NCBI RefSeq assembly: GCF_019059575.1 | Contig: NW_024881568.1 | Location: 1,054,001-1,118,000, forward strand | DNA length: 64,000 nt | Direction of reading: 5' to 3' | Origin: Amphibalanus amphitrite | Lineage: Eukaryota; Arthropoda; Thecostraca; Balanomorpha; Balanidae | Part shown: positions 46,607 through 59,589 of the stretch, piece by piece | Layout: each line of letters starts with the position of its first letter | Position numbering within the stretch: position 1 is the first letter of the stretch | Program-made: the position numbers and the translations under genes | Notes under the pieces: model-generated | What the model saw: only the letters and a program-made list of their open reading frames with translations | The model's database searches: none | Told to the model about the DNA's origin: nothing

Positions 46607-49600
46607 CCGTAAAGTGGGGCTATTTGAGACAGTGCACAGTGGGGATTTTTCCGATTTAGCACGTATTTATTCGTAGAGGGCAAACCATAGGTAGAATTGT
46701 AGCCAGATTGTGCACAGATGTTGGCTGGTGTGTCCTGGTGAGAATTTTACCTGTAAATGTGCATAATCAACATAGTATAGGGGGTTCAATTGGACCCCCC
46801 GCTCAGCCGTTTGGCCCCTGATCAAGCTAGAGCTTCGCGGAAAAGTCAAGCGTGCTGCCTATGACGAAATTAGGCCGAATATATCCAATTTCAAAGTCCA
46901 AGGTCATAAGCTGACTTTCCAAGTCAGTTTAATGACCCAACTAAAGTTGGAAAATCGAGACCTCTTGAAACTTCGCAAAGTTAGGGTGTTACGGGGTATT
47001 TTGGGGTGCTGATCACGAATTTCATGTTAGTTTTGATCACAGACGATGTCTTTATGCATTTAGGCCAGGTCGGGTCAGGTCAGGTTAGATCAATTAGTAG
47101 GCGTCCTGCCGGCCATCCATAGAAGTGTCACCTACTACTGATAGCTTCGTAACATGGAACGAAGGCACTAGAACTACTTCGTAAATATTCAAATGGCTGC
47201 TAAAATCGAAATCAGCACCAAAAACTACCCTAGAAACAAGTAAAACTCGAAAAAGTGAACCAAGGTCACCAAAAGGTCAATGACCTTGACTTGACCTTCA
47301 CGTGACCTTGACACCCACCATTATGCATGGCACCAACATCATTTCACATATTTGAACGTTTAAAACCACAAAAAGACTGGAAACCGCGGATAATGTGAGC
47401 TGGCATACGCCGAATCGCGATTCCGGCCAAACATGGTCTCGAGAAATATGCCACAGGTCAAAGGTCAGTTGGGTCAGAGTCATGAAATTTTTAGTTTAGA
47501 TGTAGAATTGATGATCTCGAGGGTACCGAAAGTTTCGGCGCGATCGGCCGCTTTTTGCGCGAGTAATTTGCGGAAAACCATTGGGTTTTATCCGACCCCT
47601 TCCCCCTCCCCCTCCCCACAAGTGCGATGGTTAATAAGGTTACGGTATGTATAATTTACGCTTGTCATCCTATTCCTAATGAATGTGTCTCAGAAAATAT
47701 GCATCATATAAATCACGAAGTAAAATTATTCGCCTATGTCCGGAACATACCTATATCGTGCTGTTTGCCCTAGCGCTCCTCGAGTGGGGTGTTAAGATAC
47801 TCTAATGTGAATATTCCGTGTTCAGGCAAGTTTCGGCAGCCAAACTAGGCGTTGTCTTGTGCAGAAGAAAGTGGCGAATTCGATAGGATATATTTCGGAG
47901 TGGAAAAGTGTGGAGAACATTGTTGATTTCCTACATTTATTTAGAATACCATTCCTTCAATATGGTGTCTGTAAGGGTTTTTTTTGTAAAGGGCATTTTT
48001 GTGACCTTAGTAAGGTTGTGGCATACTTTCCGTTTGCCATTCCATTCCTAATAAAGGTGCCTTTCAGACGATATGCAACTTTAAGACCTCGCAAGATTAA
48101 AACCAACAGGACAGGACAATGAAATTGAGCTATACTTTCGGGCCTTGCTGAGCCCATTGAGTAATCACGCATGAGTGTGAACTTTGGGCGCATTTTTCCT
48201 AGTTTTACTGTGGACATACAGATAAAACAATGCCATATATGAAAAATTCAGACATTTCTTAGCCCTACTGACACAAAAAATAAACCAAAATCCAAAAAAT
48301 ATTTTTTGAATTAATAGGCGCTAGATGGGAAAAATCCCCACTGTGCAGTGAGGCTATTTGAGACAGTAAGGTAATGGTATAGTAAAATCGCTGTAAAATG
48401 AAAACCGTTTGATGTTTTTTCATCATTTTTGCTTAGGCTAATGTGGGATTGAACAGTGAATGCTCTGAATAACCTTTTTGAAAATTTCGAAAAGTTCTGA
48501 AAGAAATTTGCAATAAAATACGAAATACAGAAAAACGCACAATTTAAGTTGCTCGAAAAGCACCCCTACCTGCAGTTTAAAAACGTTGAAGTTTTAACAG
48601 CTTCGCCACTGTATCTATCGTTACTACCTTTTTGGTTATAGGCTAAGCACATTTTTCATGAAAATATTATATATTGTTAACGGTACTGCCGATTGCGTAA
48701 CCCATTGTATCAGAATCCCGATGATGCCCACGTCAAACCTCAACGGATATGCCAATTAGCTGATGATAAAGGTGATTGGGTGCACCCGAGAAGACTTACC
48801 ACCATCCACCTGAAGTGCATCGAACGTTCGACATAAGCAACACCGGTGAATCGGTCGTGGTCATAAACGTGCAGTGGGTTCATGGTAGGTACTTTTAGCA
48901 GCAAGCAATATTTACATGTTCGTAGTGTAACATAATAACCCTTTAGCTGGTGACCAAACTAGTTATTCTGATGAATATGTGCTTAAAATGTGCTTCATCA
49001 GTCACTGACTCATTCGACAATCAACATATGTCTACCTTGGTTGACCAAAAAGCACCATTGAATGTTACTTAACACATGAACGTACTGTTAGATGAGCCTA
49101 TCCAAGTACTTGATGTGGTAGGGTAACCGGCCAATTGATACAGCATGCAGCGATCGAAGAAAATCGGCATAAAATCAAAACCGTTTAACATTTTTCTGTT
49201 ATTTCTTCGAATGGAGATGTACAATGGAAGAAACAATCATGCAGACCATTCACTCAAATGTTTTGGGAAACCTTTTGCCTTGTTTGATTCATTACAGTGT
49301 GCTTCATAAGGTAGCGAGACTGTCTCAAATAGCCCCACCGACTTTCGGTATATCTGTTTTCCTGTCACAGGGGCTATATACAAAAACTTACTTTCAAAAA
49401 TTTATTGTCGATGACTTTAAAATAGTCCTTGATGATCATCCTGTCAGTTTGAAAGCTATGGGTCACATCATATTATGATAGCCTTAGCATATAGTGATGC
49501 AATTTTATACCCTACCAAAATGAAGTGTCCTACGAAAAAGGAAAAGATTGAATATAAAGGTCATATAACAGTCTTTGAAAAAACAATTTTTGCCAAAATG

Positions 49601-49901
49601 ATCAAAATTCAATTTCCAAATGCATGGCGTTTAAAAAATTATCTCTAGCGTGACCGATGTTCTTTAATTTCTTTGCAACTAAAACTGTCTCAAATAGCCC
49701 CACCCTATGGGGCTATTTGAGACAGGCTTTAACATAAAAAATAACCTTAATCATTATTACTAGCTGAACCAAAATACACCTTTATGAAAGAGCTTACAGA
49801 AAACTACATTTTTGCAATTTACATGCTATAAGAAATATGAACCATCTTTAAGGGAGAGGCCAAAAACTGTAAAATCCGTTTCAAATAGCCCCACTTTACG
49901 G
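46607..49901. mobile_element. TA-flanked element, 3.3 kb, with nested insertions
   Basis: Terminal inverted repeats begin CCGTAAAGTGGGGCTATTTG and are flanked by TA (46605-46606 and 49902-49903). The GGGGCTATTTGAGACAG block recurs internally at about 48351, 49320, 49686 and 49714. A second inverted pair (TGCACAGTGGGGATTTTT at about 46631 and its complement at about 48331) suggests an element inside the element. No transposase frame was recognised. Mariner-like by the TA flanks. Confidence 0.75.
46750..47630. mobile_element. Diverged piggyBac-like element, nested
   Basis: The interior closely parallels 57013-57905 (AAGCTAGAGCTTCGCGG near the left end, AGTGAACC..AGGTCA in the middle, GCGCGATCGGCCGCTTTTTG near the right end). 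Left flank TTTA, right end GTGCGATGG followed by TTAA (47631-47634). Many AGGTCA units. Inserted in 46607-49901. Confidence 0.7.
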
Positions 49902-49903
49902 TA

Positions 49904-50689
49904 CTCCAAACTACCATCTAACATCGTAGGTACGGGAACCTTCGCTCCTGATCCGAAGTGCCATCCAACCATTACTTCTTATATCATTTCGGTACTATTC
50001 CACTGCCTCTCCTCGTCATGAGGCGGCGGTCGAGCGGCGTCGCAGTTTTACCGGGGTTTCCAGTTGCCCGCAGAACCGGTCCCAGCCACCGTCATCGGTG
50101 ATATGTGGTCGCAAACCAGTCTCCGGCTTAGTGTGTTTGCTCATTGCCTCTCTAGAACTCTGCACACGTCTCTCTGTTAGCCCATCGGCCTGCGCGATGT
50201 CATGACAAGAGTCCGACTCTGGCGAGCCAGTTGGCTGGTTGGAACTGATTAGGAAGAGTTATCCGTGCATTTACATATAAACAATTTACCGGTAACCGCT
50301 GTCTATTCACAGCAACTCTTGAAATACACACGACAAAGCAGGTAGATGTGCCAATGCTCCGCCTATTTATGCTTTATGAACGGAACGAATTTCAATTTTT
50401 AGCTTCCGACTAAACAGGAAAATAGCATTTTTGTAGTTTCCGTCACTCATGATGAACGACGTGATGTATATCGCCAATTAGAGGGACGGTCCGGTGCCGG
50501 TCCAGCCACAGTGCTGTCTCCGACCTCATCTCGTGACAGCCGGAGGCAGCGGCAGTCGCCACATACAAAAAGGCCGTGCCAGGCGGACCCTGGCACAGCC
50601 GGAGAGGATGCCAGCCTGGCACAGCCGGAGCGCTGACAATGGGCGGACCAGCCTCCGGCGGACGGGAACTGATCGCGGCTGCTGCAGGG
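49904..50689. other. Intergenic DNA without recognised genes
   Basis: Nothing recognised between the 3.3-kb element and the next minisatellite. Confidence 0.4.
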
Positions 50690-50945
50690 GAACAGGAGAC
50701 GGCAGAGCTGACAGCCTCACATCGGGAGACGGCAGAGCTGACAGCCTCACATCGGGAGACGGCAGAGCTTACAACGGAGACAGCGGAGCTGACAGCTCAC
50801 ACGGGAGACGGCAGAGCTGACAGCCTCACATCGGGAGACAGCAGAGCGCACAGCCTCACACGGGAGATAGCGGAGCTGACAGCTTCACATCGGGAGACAG
50901 CAGAGATTACAGCCTCAATCGGAGACGAAAGAGCTCACAGCAGAG
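50690..50945. repeat. 30-bp minisatellite
   Basis: About eight units of GGGAGACGGCAGAGCTGACA plus GCCTCACATC. Because 30 is divisible by three, it gives a repetitive frame (ETAELTASHR) that is not evidence for a gene. Confidence 0.85.
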
Positions 50946-51579
50946 CCTAGCGCTTAAGCTTGAATGGTTCTCAGACTGATCATTTTGTCTGGTCGATGGA
51001 GCAGTATGCTTACTTGGGTTAAGACTTTGGAGATGGCAAAATGCAGCGGGTCACTTGCACACATTTACTGAATAAGGTTGCAGAGAGAGCCCATTTCTGG
51101 CACCGAGCGCAGCACCTTGGTCATCGAGTGGCCACCTCAGAGTCTTATCGCGGCATTCTGAGTCACTGGTAATTTATTGCTATGTCCTCAATGCGCAATA
51201 GCTTTGACGTTCGGAAATAAAGAGATCCCAGTAAGCCGATAAGGAGACGTGCATCCATACAGCTTCATGGAAAACTTCCAAGATAAGCAGCACGAACTCC
51301 AAAAATGGTCGCGCACCGTTGAACGATAAATCGCCTCTCGATCGCCTATTTCATCCACCGCAGCCTCGTACCGATAGAGCAAACCGGGCTGGACGTGAGT
51401 GGACTGTCGAACCTCCTTATAATGCCCCTAGTGCCGCCGAGTGTATACCAAAGCTGCTCGCATGCACTCGGCGTCCCACACTGGGCCTCCATCAACTCCG
51501 GTCACGTCACCGGCGTCTGCGCGCATTGCATCAGCCGCCGACGTCTCGCCGGGCGGGGTCTGAGCCAGACATGTGCATG

Positions 51580-52340
51580 GATCCGAGTGATGGATCTATG
51601 ATCTCAGTGGATCTCGAAGCAAAGTACAGGCTGGGATCTATGATCCCACCGGATCCGGCGTGAAAAATACATCTTGGATCTATGACCTTATATGATCTGA
51701 CGATTATTTAAGAACATGGATCTATGATCTGAGTGGATCCCACCATGCACCACATTTGAAACCATGTTTTAAAGGGTTTCTATGCCAATAAGTGACACAA
51801 AACTGTGGATTATGACGTGTGATCACATAAAATCACTAAAACAGAATGTTTGTGAGTTGAAACAAGTGCTTTTTTGGGATATATGTGTTGACAAAAAATA
51901 AGTGAGGATCTATGATCTCACTGGATCTCAAGCAAAATATGAGACTCGGATCTGTGATCCCTACGGATCTCTCGATAAATTACAGAGCTGGATCTATGAT
52001 CCCGTCGGATCCGAGATCAGGATCCGTGGGATCAGATCCCAGATCCATTTTCTCGGATCCATGCACATGTCTGGTCTGAGCCATCGGCCGTCGCCGACCG
52101 ACAGACAGCCGATTAGTCCCATCAACCACCGAAGTCTCATCAAGTCATTAACGTCCTACCAGCCGCCGACATTCGTCGCATCAGCCGTCGAGGTCCGTCC
52201 TATCAGCCACCAACGACTGCCGGGACAGCGCCCCACCGTCCCGCCATCCGCCGACGTCCCATCAACCGACCCCGTCCCACCAGCCGCCGACCGACGTCCC
52301 ATCATCCACTGAGGTCCCATCAACCACCGACGTCCCACCA
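51580..52340. repeat. GATC-rich and CCATCAACC-rich repeats
   Basis: 51580-52060 repeats TGGATCTATGATC-type blocks (GGATCTATGATCT, GGATCCGAGATC). 52080-52340 repeats CCCATCAACCACCGACGTC-like 21-bp units. Both are degenerate. Confidence 0.65.
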
Positions 52341-52599
52341 GCGCGCCGCCCTACTGCACCAATCCTATATGAGCGCTGTGTGACAGTCGCCCAGTCAAGG
52401 GCAGTCCGAGCAATAGCCCCCCAGTCACCAGCACGCTATTCGCCAAAACTGGCTGTCCGGGAAGGCCAGTACTAGCGCTGTATGTATGTCGGGTGACCGG
52501 ACTGAAAGGCGGCGGTGACGTCAGTGACGAGCAGGACCAGCGCCATAGACGGATAAATAAGGCAGACGCGAGGCGTCGAATGTCTGCGGGAAAATGCAT

Positions 52600-53440
52600 T
52601 AGGCGTGGAGTCGCTGAGAGTATAGATAAGAGATGGACAGATGCGACATATAATACACTACATTAGCTGCAGATAAGTTCATGTTTCAGCGTATAAAAGT
52701 TCCCGATGTAATATAATTATCTGGGTGTACCTAATGTCGTCATTGACGAAGGTGATCGCAAAGGTCACGACCCGTCACGATAAAACGCACCAGTCAATTT
52801 TCCAATCTGCAGTACCCAATCGATCTAGTTATGTTGTCGCAATGCGTATTCTCCCGTCATGGACTGGGAACTGACTCACGCAGCCTCTGTTAATGTGTCT
52901 CACATATCCTCCAAATGATATTTGACTAAAATAAATACCAAATACGGTATTCAAAACCAATAACCCATGAAATAATCGCATATTATATTTGAACTACGAA
53001 CGGACAAATGCTCAAAGCTTTTCAGGATTTGAATTTTCAAACGGCAGATATAGGGCCAACAATCGGGCAGAATCGCATACCAAAGCGACGCCTCGGTCAC
53101 CTTTCTGAAGTGCTGCATCATTCACAGGTGCACACAGACCCGTGTGACACTGCCGAACGGTCCCACACGTGCAGTGTCCAATGCAGATGTGTCTGCCGGC
53201 CGTGCGTCGGCCGCTCGCTCGTGCTTTGTTCGCGGCTGGGCCGGCCGTCCGCTGTGCTGGCGAGTGGACCAAACCGAACCGGTCCGGCGGGCCGGGCCGG
53301 GCCGGGCCGGGCCGGGGCCGACGGACGGCCCATTTGGCCACTGGTGCCGGCCACTGCTCTCTTCTGGGCTGCTCCGAGAGAGAGAGAGAGGCGCCCAGGT
53401 AGGTGACCAGGTTTCGCCGGTCTACCGTGAACGATGGTGC
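52600..53440. other. Intergenic DNA without recognised genes
   Basis: No conserved frame. A short GGCCGGGCCGGG run at about 53289-53316 resembles the GGCCG run in the inverted-repeat arms at 185 and 4404. Confidence 0.4.
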
Positions 53441-53455
53441 AGACGCAGCGGGGGT

Positions 53456-53557
53456 AGAGGAGAGGAGAGGAGAGGAGAGGAGAGGAGAGGAGAGGAGAGG
53501 AGAGGAGAGGAGAGGAGAGGAGAGGAGAGGAGAGGAGAGGAGAGGAGAGGAGAGGAA
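53456..53557. repeat. (GGAGA)n microsatellite
   Basis: About 20 copies of GGAGA/GAGAG, followed by more degenerate purine-rich DNA to 53620. Confidence 0.97.
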
Positions 53558-53619
53558 AAGGAGATGAGATGAGAGCAGGGGAGAGGAGGTTGGAGAAGAG
53601 GGGACGAGACGATGCGAGA

Positions 53620-55732
53620 CATGCTGGGAGTACAGAGGACACGAGATAAGACGAGAAACCAGCCCAAAATGCTTAACAGATCTCAGCGGGATAAATGCTA
53701 AGTTGCTAAGATATACTGGTTCCTATGTCGAAATGAAAAGATCCGTTGATCGCATAATCAGCGACGGACAGCTGCAGACGGGGGCTGAGCTGGGTTACGA
53801 TACACAGACGGGGGCTGAGCTGGGTTACGCTACGCAGACGGGGGCTCCGGTCCGGTATGCAGATCAGGCGCGGAGACGGCGTGGCGTCTCCACTCTGACA
53901 GGATCTGTTCACACACCGACCGGACCGCACGGCCGAGCAGCGACCCAGCGTGCGTGTAGCCTCTGATTCAGCGGAACACACGACGCGCGCACTCCGACGC
54001 CGCAAACGGCGCCTACGTAACGAGTTGGTCACACCGCGCAAAAACGCTCACCTGGTACTGCGGCGGTCTCAGGAGGCTGCGACTCCAACTGTCGGAGAAC
54101 TCTGCTGGCTCACTCACACTCAACGCTCACTCTATCACAGCCGACCTCCACACCACTTTTCTATCCTCACTGTACACTGTATCTCTCAGCGTAAAATATC
54201 TCGCTCTCGCCTCTCCTGGGCGTCGTCTGGATACATTGGCGCGGCTCGGCTGCCTTCGGCCGGAGCTCACCTCGCCCACTGCTGCGGGGACGTCGGTCGT
54301 CCGCTCACTGCTGCGGCGGCCACCGCCGGCACGGCAGCGGCGGCGGCGGCGGCGGGACGGCCGGGGCCGAGCCTTTTGTGGTGATTCGTAGTCCGAATGC
54401 CGCGCGGGGCGAACCGCGATGGCCTGCCGCTGCACGAGCAATACCGAGCGACATGTATGTTAGTTTGGATATTTATTTAAAAAAAATGTTTTGTGAAATT
54501 CGGATAAATTATGAAGCCCCACGGGCGATTAATTGAACTGTTTTTTTTTTCTGCAAAAGACATTTATTTTAAACATGACATTATATCCAGAAAACAAAGC
54601 ATTTAGCTTCGCCCCGTGCATTGAAAGTGCATCTATTACAAAGTTAACAAAATTTTGAAAATTGAAAATCGAACATGACGTCACTCTGACGTCATTTCCG
54701 GCCGACCTATGATAGATACGAAGTTCAAATTTTGACACAAGGTGTCAAATTGATGCAGCATATGTACCTACTGAAAGTTTGGCGGCGATACGTCAAGCGG
54801 TTTAGAAGTTATTGCAGAAAAACGGGAGGGGGGCTATATGAATAGCCCCCCTCAAGCCTCTTCGGCACACCAAAACCACACGCTTATTTCTCTTTTGGCT
54901 CAAAACTCGGCAACGCATTCCATACACAAATCAGGACAGGAAGCCTCCCATTAAATGCCAATCTCTACCAGCTCCAGAAACTCTCCACCCCTCATTGCGT
55001 TTGTCACAATGAACCAGAAACAATAGGTATAGAACGTGTGCAGTAAAGCTCTCATGCCCCGCCAGGACGGTTTCGCTGGCGCCGCCTCTGCGACTCCGTG
55101 CAGGCGGCACCGTGCAGGGCATGGCACGGGCCGGCCGGCCGGTGGAGAACGGTGCTGCGGCCAGCGGAGAAAGGTGCCGACCGCGACCGGCACTCGGCGG
55201 CGACCCTCGGCGGCGGGTCGGACTGGGCCGGCACCGGGGCGGGGCAGGGGAGCGAGAGGGGAAGACGGAGGTGGCAACGGGAACTGGAAATTTTTTCATC
55301 ATTACCCAGCCCACATAGGTAGGTGTCAGCTGTGATAATAGGCATTCGCTTTCTGTGCGTTCGTGTGCTGAGACTATCCACCGAGTGCCGAGCGCCTGTC
55401 GCGCGAATCATGCCTGTCGGCCTCAAATGTTAACTCAAACAAGCCTCGATAGCAAGGGATGGGCAGATCACGCTCCCTATATAACCCTCGCCCGTATCGA
55501 TCAGACCCTCCCCACTTCTTCCGACGAGTCAGCTCTGCGGAACGATCTCGAGCTTCGTGGAAAACAACGAGCGTCTTGAAGAGAAGAAGCCTCAGGAATT
55601 GTAGTAATTTTCGACAAGGTAAACCTTTCAAACGATCGCTTCGTAATGGTCGACAATTGCTAAGAGAAACAGACAATAGGATGGATAAAACGTACCAATA
55701 AGTCTAAGAAAATTGATATCGTTGACCCACGT
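53620..55732. other. Intergenic DNA with repeat fragments
   Basis: A 32-bp tandem (ACGGGGGCTGAGCTGGGTTA) runs at 53778-53850. About 54530-54870 shares a short block with the TTAA elements (GCGGTTTAGAAGTTATTGCA, TGACGTCA twice near 54675-54695, a GGGGGGCTAT hairpin) and is probably a decayed copy. No gene was recognised. Confidence 0.4.
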
Positions 55733-55736
55733 TTAA

Positions 55737-56643
55737 CCCTCGCCCGCACATGCCATTTTCCCATCCTAGAACGCACATGGGGGGATGGTTGCCACCCCCC
55801 CCCCCCCCGCGCCATTTCGTTCCTGTTGGAGATAGAGCTTAGCAGTAAAGACCAAAAAGATTCTTTGGGAAGAGACGAATCCAATGATACCCAGTTTTAC
55901 CTTCTCAGGTCAGTCATTGACCTTCCAGGTCACGTCAAACTAAAAAATGTTGCTGTTTTGGGTCACCGTTGGATATCAAGTGCGCTGCTTATCAAATACC
56001 GATGACGATGCTGTTTTCTGGTGCCAAGCCAGCTAGAACCTCTTTGTCACACTACCCGACCAGAATTTTGCTGCTGAGGTCATTTCAGGTCAAGTTAGGT
56101 CAAGGTCAATTATATGTGTTTGTATGTCTGTGTGTGTCTGTGTGTATACTGATGTGTGCACCGATTGTTTTTGGGTCCATATTACATGAAATCATGATCT
56201 GAGAAGCTTTTACCAAAAATGCAGTCAAAAAACTTCACAAAAAGTAAATTCAGCTTGCCTAAAACGCAATTATCTTAGATGACCTAGGTTGACCTTGACC
56301 CTGACCTTGACCCCTGTACATCGTCGAACAACATGTTCCATGATAGGTGGGAGGTAAGACTGGCAAAAAAGGCCGAAATCAGGGTGTCAAAAGCTCACAA
56401 GGCCCATGGCAAGCGCAAGATGTTGAAAATTGGCCATTTGGGTCATGACATGACCTAAAAAACAAGGTCATATCTCCGAAACCAAAAATCACAGAAACTT
56501 GAAATTTTCAGTGGACATCAAGAAAGGATAGAGAAGCAGCTATACCAAAAATCAGCCTTCTAGCTCTAAAAATGTTGAGTGCAGAGCAGAAAGACTACCT
56601 GGGGGGGTGGCAACCCCCCCCCCCCCCCATGTGCGGGCGAGGG
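55737..56643. mobile_element. piggyBac-like non-autonomous element, copy B
   Basis: TTAA (55733-55736), then CCCTCGCCCGCACATG; the right end CATGTGCGGGCGAGGG is followed by TTAA (56644-56647). It is 907 bp and is the inverted near-identical partner of 26619-27524. TGACCTTGA occurs at 56290-56298 and 56302-56310. Confidence 0.92.
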
Positions 56644-56655
56644 TTAATTCCATAA

Positions 56656-58079
56656 GCGTAGGAACCATGGGTGCAAGGGTGCAGCTGCACCCACAATATT
56701 TCTCTAGTGGGTGCAGACAATGTATTCTGCTCCCACAATAATCTGAAACAAAAACCCCTTTTCTCATCAACACTACTTCCCATGTAGCACGGCAAATTCA
56801 GGATATGTTGCCTACTATCCATCTTTCGAGGCATTTGCTACTGTGATGGTCTTCAAAACTTACATTTATGCTGAAAAAAGGGAAATGGAGCATGTGATTG
56901 AACACAGTTATCGAACCGATAACCCACTGTCAAAATGTTTAGCCCGATATCCTCGAAAATGGCTAAGTTGGCCGCTTTTACTTTTTGCGGTAGTCAATAT
57001 TGACAATATTAGCCCTCGAATGTGTGCGGCGTTTTCCAGCTTCTAATGTGTAGGGGGAGGGGGGTCGGTCGGACCCCCTGCCGTTCGGTCCCTTATCGAG
57101 CTAGAGCTTCGCGGAAAAAACGAGAGTATTGCCTGTGACGAGAGGAAGCCGATGATACCCAATTTTAAGGTCCTAGGTCAATGGTCATTGGTTGACCTTC
57201 CAGGTCAGGTCAATATTCCAAAAGTCGGGAAAATCGGGAACTGCTAGAACTGCGTAAAGTGAAGCTGTTATCGGGGTTTTCGGGGTGCTGATCACAAATA
57301 TTTGATGTTAGTTTTGATCACAGATGATTTCTTCATGCATTTAGGCCATATCGGGTCAGGTCAGGTCAGGTCAACCATTAGGCTTCCTACCGGCAATCCA
57401 TAGTAGGTGTCAACTACCACTGACGGCGTCGTAGCATGTTACGAAGGCACTAAAACTACTTCGTAAACGTTCAAATGGATGCTAAATTCGAAATCAGCCC
57501 GATAAACTACCCTAGAAACATTTAAACTCGAAAAAGTGAACCGAGGTCATCAAAGGTCAATGACCTGACCTGACCTTCAGGTGACCTTCACACCCACCGT
57601 GATGCATGGGAAGAACATCATTTCACATGTTTGGACGTCTACAATCACAAAAAGACTGGAAACGCGCGGATAATGTGAGCTGACATACGCCAAATCGCGA
57701 TTCAGGCCGAACATGGTCTCGAGAATCAGGGCACAGGTCAAAGGTCTTTTGGGTCAGGGTCATGAAATTTTCAAAGTAGGTGTAAAACTGATCAACTCGA
57801 CTCGAGGTAAAAGTTTTGTCGCGATCGGCCGCTTTTTGCGCGAGTTATTTGCGAAAAACCATGGGGGGGGGGGGGGTTCATCCGACACCCCTACACATGC
57901 GAGGGTCAATGCTTCCAAATGCACTTATCGGTCGGTACCTTTTCGACATGGTACACCCTCAAAGCTCGCAACGAGCCTTCGCTCGGGTGTCGCTCCCTAC
58001 CCCCCCCCCTTCCCCGCTTCACCGGCCATGGCTGGATTTCTGTACCCATGCACCCACAATGTTCCAGCCGTTCCTACGC
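56656..58079. mobile_element. Short inverted-repeat element, interrupted copy
   Basis: Ends GCGTAGGAAC (56656) and GTTCCTACGC (58070-58079). It matches 59590-60195 in inverted orientation (GGGTGCAGCTGCACCC, the CGAGGCATTTGCTACTGTGA block, the CCATGGCTGGATTTCTG block). A TTAA-type element (57013-57905) sits inside it. Without that insertion it is about 530 bp. No coding capacity. Confidence 0.75.
57013..57905. mobile_element. piggyBac-like element nested in the 56656 element
   Basis: Ends CCCTCGAATGTGTGCGG and CACATGCGAGGG. Flanks TTAG and TCAA are diverged from TTAA. AGGTCA repeats lie at about 57356-57373. It shares its interior with 46750-47630. The inverted sister repeat at 59590-60195 lacks this segment, so its insertion is directly visible. 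Confidence 0.8.
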
Positions 58080-58913
58080 CCATGTTTAATTCAATTTTTA
58101 AGCCCTTCAAGCAGTCAACGGGATAAACTTAGCTACGCCTCTCATGGACAAAAGTCACTAAATACAAACAACCATCGGGTTACAGGATGCATTCAATGAT
58201 GAATCAGAGAAGGGACCTCGCGGACCATCTTCACACCTACCTTACGCTGAAGACATCTCAGGCTATTAAAAATCTTGACTCAAGAGAGCATTTTTTGCTG
58301 GAACTTTTGATAGGCGCGCTAGAACGGTGAAAAAACTTGAATGCGCTCAGCTCAGTGTTACAAATTTATTTACATAGTCAGGTCTATTCTCTATAGATCA
58401 GGTTTATATATCGGTCAGGTCATGACCTTTCTCGGCCAGGTCATGACCTTGATCTTCTGTCAGAATTTCGAGTTGACCTTTAAGGATTTACTTAAAGATG
58501 ATTGGACTAGGCTCGACGCGAAAAGCACAATACCGATGTCCGTTACAATGAACGCCATTCAAGCTTTGAGTCAAAAGTTACTATTTTGCAGCTAAAAAAG
58601 AAACTCAATTTGGACGTTTTAATGCACCGTTTAGGAAAAATATCGAAATAGGCCAAAGTAAGCATTTTTCTTACCTCAGGTGACCTGAGCTTTGGCCTGA
58701 CCAAAATAACATTTGCACTTACCTACCTACTTTATCACGATTTTATTAACTCTTTCACACGCCGCTTACTTGTGATTGTCATGTAACTAATTGTAATTGT
58801 TCTTCCGTGACGCAGAAGCCGTGTTGGAGGGTGGACGTAATCATCCCATTCCACCCCACCCCGATGTGTTTCGATGGGACCGCTGCTCTGGTACAAACTA
58901 CAAAGCTATTTAA

Positions 58914-59577
58914 TCCGCGCCGAACCGGGCGGACGTTTGGATGCTCCCTCCCGTCTAGCTTGGGTACTGGGCATGGTATTGGGCCTAGTGACACACGGTA
59001 GGTAAATGGTGTTCGAAAGAGCGTTATTAAAAGTAATAATAGAAGTTCTTCAGTTAAAGCTTAGATTATGTCAATAAGTAACCCACCAGAGGTCATCAAA
59101 GGTCACATTTCGCCTACCTATTTCAACGCTTCTTGACGAATCGGCGCATAACTTTGGAGCGAATAAAAGAGAGCGCCGCCGAAAAGCGCATTCGGATAGC
59201 CATTCAAAACACTTAGAGTAATGCCCTCAGAGTTTAGGTCTAAGGTCAGCGGTTAACCTACAGAGGGCAAAGACCTGCACGACGTTAATTTTACTGGCGT
59301 AGTCTTTTTTCGTCGAGACGCGTCGAATAAATAATTGCTTGATGCCTATTTTTTTTTTTCACTCGGCCATCGAGCGGGAGCGGGGAAGGGCAGCCCCCTT
59401 TTTTCAGCATTATTCTTAAAGCACACCACGCAAGCATACAAGCATACATGCATTTTAGCATGCGTGTTATCGGCGACCCGTCTGACCAGACCGGGACGGT
59501 GCCCCCTGACGGTTTTTTTCGCGATTGCTGAAAGCCAACGGGGGCGCGTTGCTCGGCAGCCCCCAACGGGGCGCGTG
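58914..59577. mobile_element. Possible TTAA-flanked element
   Basis: TTAA at 58910-58913 and 59578-59581. Ends TCCGCGCCGAACC and ACGGGGCGCGTG are only loosely inverted. The interior has AGGTCATCAAAGGTCA (59090-59105) and a GGCAGCCCCC run near each end. Probably a diverged member of the group. Confidence 0.5.
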
Positions 59578-59589
59578 TTAAAAGGGCCC

